DNA of 35,840 bases from assembly GCA_003153475.1 (NCBI GenBank), contig PLYT01000115.1, positions 170 to 36,009 of the forward strand, read 5' to 3'. The notes under the pieces are model-generated. The model had not been told where the DNA came from. It did no database searches and saw nothing but the letters and a program-made list of their open reading frames with translations. This document shows positions 33,401 through 35,840 of the stretch, one piece after another. Every line of letters begins with the position of its first letter. The first letter of the stretch is position 1. Position numbers and translations under genes: made by a program. The DNA comes from Betaproteobacteria bacterium (lineage in GTDB: Bacteria > Pseudomonadota > Gammaproteobacteria > Burkholderiales > Casimicrobiaceae).

Positions 33401-35272
33401 GACCTCGGTGTCGGCGAGTCCCGAGAGCATGCCGAAATCGTGCATCCAAATCGGCGGCGTTCCCAGCGGCGCCACGCGATGCGGCCGCTCGTCGAGCACG
33501 TTGAGCCCCATGCGCTCGAGCATCGGCAGACTGTCGGACAGACCGACCGGCTCGCCCAGATGGAATAGCTTGAAGCGCAGCGCACCGGGTGCTGCCTCGA
33601 GCGGGCGATAGAGACTCATCGCCAGCGGTTCGGCGGCGGACAGCCGTGCCATCATCTGGATGTCCGGCACCGCCTGGCGTGCGGTGAAATCCTCGCGGTA
33701 ACCGGCGGGGAAGGCTTCGCCGAACTGGCGGAAGAGCTCGTTGCCCCGCGCCTCGCCCAGCGCCTCGATCAGCGCCTGCTTCAGATCGTCATTCCAGCGC
33801 CGAGCCGCTGCGACCAACTGCGCCTCGACCGCACGAACGTCAACGTCGGGAATCGCGCCAGGGGTCGTGCGCACGGTAATCAGGATGCGCGCCAGCACCG
33901 ATTCGGTCAGGTAGACGTTGAATTCGGAGCTCGTGCCATTGAATGCCTGCACCAGGAGCCGCTGCCATTTCTGCCGCAGCTCGGTCGTATAGTTCTCGCG
34001 CGGCGCATAGATCAGGCAGGAGAGGGAGCGCTCGAAGGGATCGCGCCGAACGAACAGGCGAAAGCGCTGCCGGTCGCCCAGATGCAGGATCCCGACGGCG
34101 GTGCGCAGCAAATCGTCTTCGGTGGCCTGGAACAGTTCGTCGCGCGGATAGGTCTCCAGGATGTTGATCAAAGCCTTGCCGGCGTGGCTTCCAGGCTGCA
34201 AGCCGGCGCGCGCGACGACGTTGGCGATCTTGCGCCGCAACAGCGGTATCTCCGCCGGATTGGCGCTGTAGGCGGTCGAGGTGAAAAGCCCCAGGAAGCG
34301 ATCCTCGCCGCTGACTTCGCCCTTCGCGTTGAAGCGCTTGACGGCGATGTAGTCGAGATAGCCCGGGCGGTGCACGGTCGAGCGCGACGTCGATTTGGTG
34401 ACCACCAGGAGCTCTGGCCGCCGCGCGTACGCCTTGACCTCGGGCGGCAGCGCGGCAAAGCTGGTCGCGACTTCCTTGTTCTCGCCTTCGCGCAGTATCC
34501 CCAGGCTGGAACCGGGAACGATCTTCAGCGCATCCTCGCCCTCGATCGTCACCAGCTCGTGGCGGCGATAGCCGAGAAAGGTGAAGTGATCGTCGGCGAG
34601 CCACGACAGGAACGCCCTGCCCTCAGCGAGCTCGTCCGCCGGCAGCGGCGGCGCGCGTTGGTCGTTTTCGGCGAGTATCGTGCCGACGCGCTCGCGCATC
34701 TTTTTCCAGTCCTCGACCGCGGCGCGCACGTCGTCCAGCACGCGGGCGACGTCGGCGGCGAGCGCGCCGAGCTTCGCCGGATCGACGACTCGATCGACCT
34801 CGACATGGATCATCGATTCGCGCTGCGCACCCTCGGCATCGTCGGCGACGCCGATCAGGCTGCCCTCGGCGTCGCGCATGACGGCGACGATCGGATGGAT
34901 GATCAGGTGCAAGGTCAGCCCGTGCCGATTGACCTCCATCGTCACCGAGTCGACCAGGAATGGCATGTCGTCGTTCACGATCTCGATGATCGTGTGCGTC
35001 GACTGCCAGCCGTGTTCCTCGATCGAAGGATTGAAGACGCGGATGCGGACGTGCGCCGGGTCGCGCCGGCGGGCGAAATTCCAGTGCGACAGCGCGGCGC
35101 CGTACAGATCGGCCGGCGCCCGATCGGCCAGATCTTCGGGATCGACCTGACCGTAGTAACTTTGGACGAAGGCAGCGATCGTGTTGCGCTGCGCAGCCGG
35201 AACCTTCGCCTGTACCAGCTTTAGCACCTCCTCGAGGCGCTGCGCACGGCCGAATTCGGCGGTTACCGTCAC
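30455..35272 (-). CDS. Large NAD-specific glutamate dehydrogenase (GDH-180 type)
   Basis: 1605 residues, typical of the 180-kDa class. It oxidises glutamate to 2-oxoglutarate and ammonia with NAD, feeding amino acids into the TCA cycle. The N-terminal half holds ACT-like regulatory segments (about 30-400: THTIIEIVNDDMPFLVDSVT). The catalytic domain is central: FEGVHLRGGKVARGGLRWSD near 795-815 and VIVPVGSKGGFVLKR near 840-855 carry the substrate-binding Lys residues. The Rossmann part with DMSGDVFGNGMLLS follows. The long helical C-terminal region is intact. The GTG start (35270-35272) has GGAGG six bases upstream. It lies 38 bp after a transglutaminase-like gene on the same strand. Confidence 0.97.
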   Translation of the reverse strand: MTVTAEFGRAQRLEEVLKLVQAKVPAAQRNTIAAFVQSYYGQVDPEDLADRAPADLYGAALSHWNFARRRDPAHVRIRVFNPSIEEHGWQSTHTIIEIVNDDMPFLVDSVTMEVNRHGLTLHLIIHPIVAVMRDAEGSLIGVADDAEGAQRESMIHVEVDRVVDPAKLGALAADVARVLDDVRAAVEDWKKMRERVGTILAENDQRAPPLPADELAEGRAFLSWLADDHFTFLGYRRHELVTIEGEDALKIVPGSSLGILREGENKEVATSFAALPPEVKAYARRPELLVVTKSTSRSTVHRPGYLDYIAVKRFNAKGEVSGEDRFLGLFTSTAYSANPAEIPLLRRKIANVVARAGLQPGSHAGKALINILETYPRDELFQATEDDLLRTAVGILHLGDRQRFRLFVRRDPFERSLSCLIYAPRENYTTELRQKWQRLLVQAFNGTSSEFNVYLTESVLARILITVRTTPGAIPDVDVRAVEAQLVAAARRWNDDLKQALIEALGEARGNELFRQFGEAFPAGYREDFTARQAVPDIQMMARLSAAEPLAMSLYRPLEAAPGALRFKLFHLGEPVGLSDSLPMLERMGLNVLDERPHRVAPLGTPPIWMHDFGMLSGLADTEVEIDTVHQVFEEAFARIFRGEVENDDFNRLVLAARLPASEIVVLRAYAKYLRQIGFPLSQSFIESTLAAHPSVAHGLIELFKTRFDPELGAGTGARSAELARAIEAALTQVDNLSEDRVLRQYLALVMATTRTNFWRRDTAGRPRSFLSFKFDPAKVPGLPEPKPMFEIFVYSPRFEGVHLRGGKVARGGLRWSDRPEDFRTEVLGLVKAQMVKNTVIVPVGSKGGFVLKRAPSPADRDAYLKEGIACYQDYLRGLLDITDNRVGEGIVPPRQVKRHDPDDPYLVVAADKGTATFSDYANGISAEYGFWLGDAFASGGSAGYDHKAMGITARGAWESVKRHFREMGVDTQTTDFTVAGIGDMSGDVFGNGMLLSHHIKLAAAFDHRHVFLDPTPDAAAGFAERERMFKLPHSSWADYDTGLISAGGGVYPRTAKSIAITPQVKKVLAISADALTPAELVSAILKAPVDLIYNGGIGTYVKASAETHAQVGDRANDTVRINGRNLRCKVFCEGGNLGCTQLGRIEYATAGGRILTDAIDNSAGVDTSDHEVNIKILLGQAISDGELTEKQRNALLVTMTDGVTALVLRDNYFQTQALSVTGRIAPQMLDAQQRFIEHLEKAGRLNRALEYLPDDEEFAARRTKGLGLTGPERAVLLAYSKIWLYEELLASTLPDDPWVGTALARYFPRPLRGPYAEHMARHPLKREIIVSHVTNSMINRVGSTFVHRISETTGSRPDEIVRAYLLNREIFGFVSLWELVEALDNKVDDAVQSAMLIDTARLIDRGTMWFLRSRRLGDDMAATIAHFSSRVEALAARLSQLLDEGERSRVDAEIARYEADRVPHDLAARVATFDTLYAALDIIEVAEATKRPVELVADIYFDLATRLGLAWLRDRIAALPGDQHWEMLARGAMQDDLSGLQRTIAAEVVGSADAGTSAALIGAWQDRNRRGIERAVQLLSELRAVAQPDAAMLSVGLRELRNLG

Positions 35273-35310
35273 TTAGGACCTCCAGCCCAGGATCATGCGC
35301 CCAGACGGCC

Positions 35311-35840
35311 TCAGGCCGCTACCTCCCGTGCGCTGATGCGATACTGAAAATTCTGCGGGTCGTAATAATCGAGCGCACCCTTGAACGTTTCTGCGTAGGG
35401 ATACATGAAGTGGCCAAGCGCCTTGGTTGTCTCCGGGGCGAGCCTCGTGTCACCCGCCGTATTGAACGCCATCCAGTTCATTTCCCAGGCGCCGAAGAGC
35501 GTTTTGCGCGCCAGATCGACGCGCGGATCGTCGAGCGGAAGCAGTCGGTCCTTTTCTTCCTCGAGCACCACCTTGCGCACGTCGGCGGGATCGACCGGGA
35601 TCCAGCCGAAGCTGGGATCGTGGAACTCGGCCCGACAATGCTGGGCCCGGGTGATGTCGCCGCTCTTGCCGAGGCTTTTCCAGGTTGCCGAATCCGCGAC
35701 ACGAATGCCGTACAGATCGCGTGCCGGGATGCCGACGGAGCGCGCGAGTCCGACGAACAGCGCGTTCAGGTCGGCGCACTTGCCGCTCAGGCCGCCGGAC
35801 TCCAGCATGAAGCGGATGTCGCCGGTGCCGCAGCCGCGCG
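35311..35840 (-). CDS. Transglutaminase-like protein, C-terminal part (cut by window edge)
   Basis: The last 176 residues are visible; the start lies beyond the right edge. RGCGTGDIRFMLESGGLSGK is followed by CADLNALFVGLARSVGIPAR, which carries the catalytic Cys. The HDPSFGWIPVDPADV segment holds the His and Asp of the triad. The C-terminal part (TRLAPETTKALGHFMYPYAE, then a tail) is usual for this family of periplasmic or exported transglutaminase/protease-like proteins. Signal peptide and localisation cannot be judged because the N-terminus is missing. It precedes the glutamate dehydrogenase gene by 38 bp in the same direction. Its substrate is unknown. Confidence 0.9.
   Translation of the reverse strand, partial: RGCGTGDIRFMLESGGLSGKCADLNALFVGLARSVGIPARDLYGIRVADSATWKSLGKSGDITRAQHCRAEFHDPSFGWIPVDPADVRKVVLEEEKDRLLPLDDPRVDLARKTLFGAWEMNWMAFNTAGDTRLAPETTKALGHFMYPYAETFKGALDYYDPQNFQYRISAREVAA

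Overview
The window is a GC-rich chromosomal segment, densely packed with housekeeping genes. It most likely comes from a betaproteobacterium. The evidence is the gene order exbB-exbD-lpxK-Trm112-kdsB-adk, a two-part LplT-PlsC fusion protein, a large (about 1,600 residue) NAD-glutamate dehydrogenase, and a histone-like lysine/alanine-rich SWIB protein. I see no rRNA, tRNA, CRISPR array, insertion sequence or phage gene. Nearly all genes look intact. The exceptions are the two genes cut by the window edges (hppA and a transglutaminase-like gene) and one decayed gene remnant near 0.74-0.87 kb.

Layout. From 9.3 kb down to 1, the minus strand carries a long co-directional block: a YihY/BrkB membrane protein, ExbB/ExbD, lipid A and KDO genes (lpxK, kdsB) with a Trm112 protein, adk, a WbsX-like protein and a GT2 glycosyltransferase, PPi-dependent phosphofructokinase (pfp), and the start of a membrane pyrophosphatase (hppA). 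The block combines envelope building with pyrophosphate-linked energy metabolism. From 9.6 to 18.8 kb follow msrA, an MFS transporter coupled to pdxH, the SWIB protein gene, a small conserved gene, htpX, glnS, xseA and aroC. From 18.9 to 23.9 kb an ArsR-type regulator, the LplT-PlsC phospholipid remodelling protein and a giant DUF2339 membrane protein run on the minus strand from one strong sigma-70 promoter. From 24 to 30.4 kb, thyA and folA flank a regulatory module. The end holds a DUF4337 membrane protein, the large glutamate dehydrogenase and a transglutaminase-like protein.

The most interesting part is 25.09-29.21 kb. It encodes a GlrK-QseG-GlrR (QseE-QseG-QseF) two-component system. 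Just downstream of glrR, the sequence shows a complete sigma-54 output: two perfect TGTC-N10-GACA sites (the GlrR motif known from enterobacterial glmY/glmZ), one perfect and one near-perfect IHF site, a consensus TGGCAC-N5-TTGC promoter, a 5' hairpin, a strong ribosome binding site, a 55-codon open reading frame and a rho-independent terminator. In enteric bacteria GlrR drives the sRNA GlmY. Here the linked target is a short mRNA for an unrecognised 55-residue protein, or a dual-function RNA. I infer that this is a self-contained, probably undescribed, GlrR-controlled small-gene circuit.

Other points worth noting are an inverted pair of DnaA boxes beside an AT-rich stretch between glnS and xseA, a 16-bp palindrome over the glnS translation start region, and a DsbA-family gene remnant with an in-frame stop between pfp and hppA.
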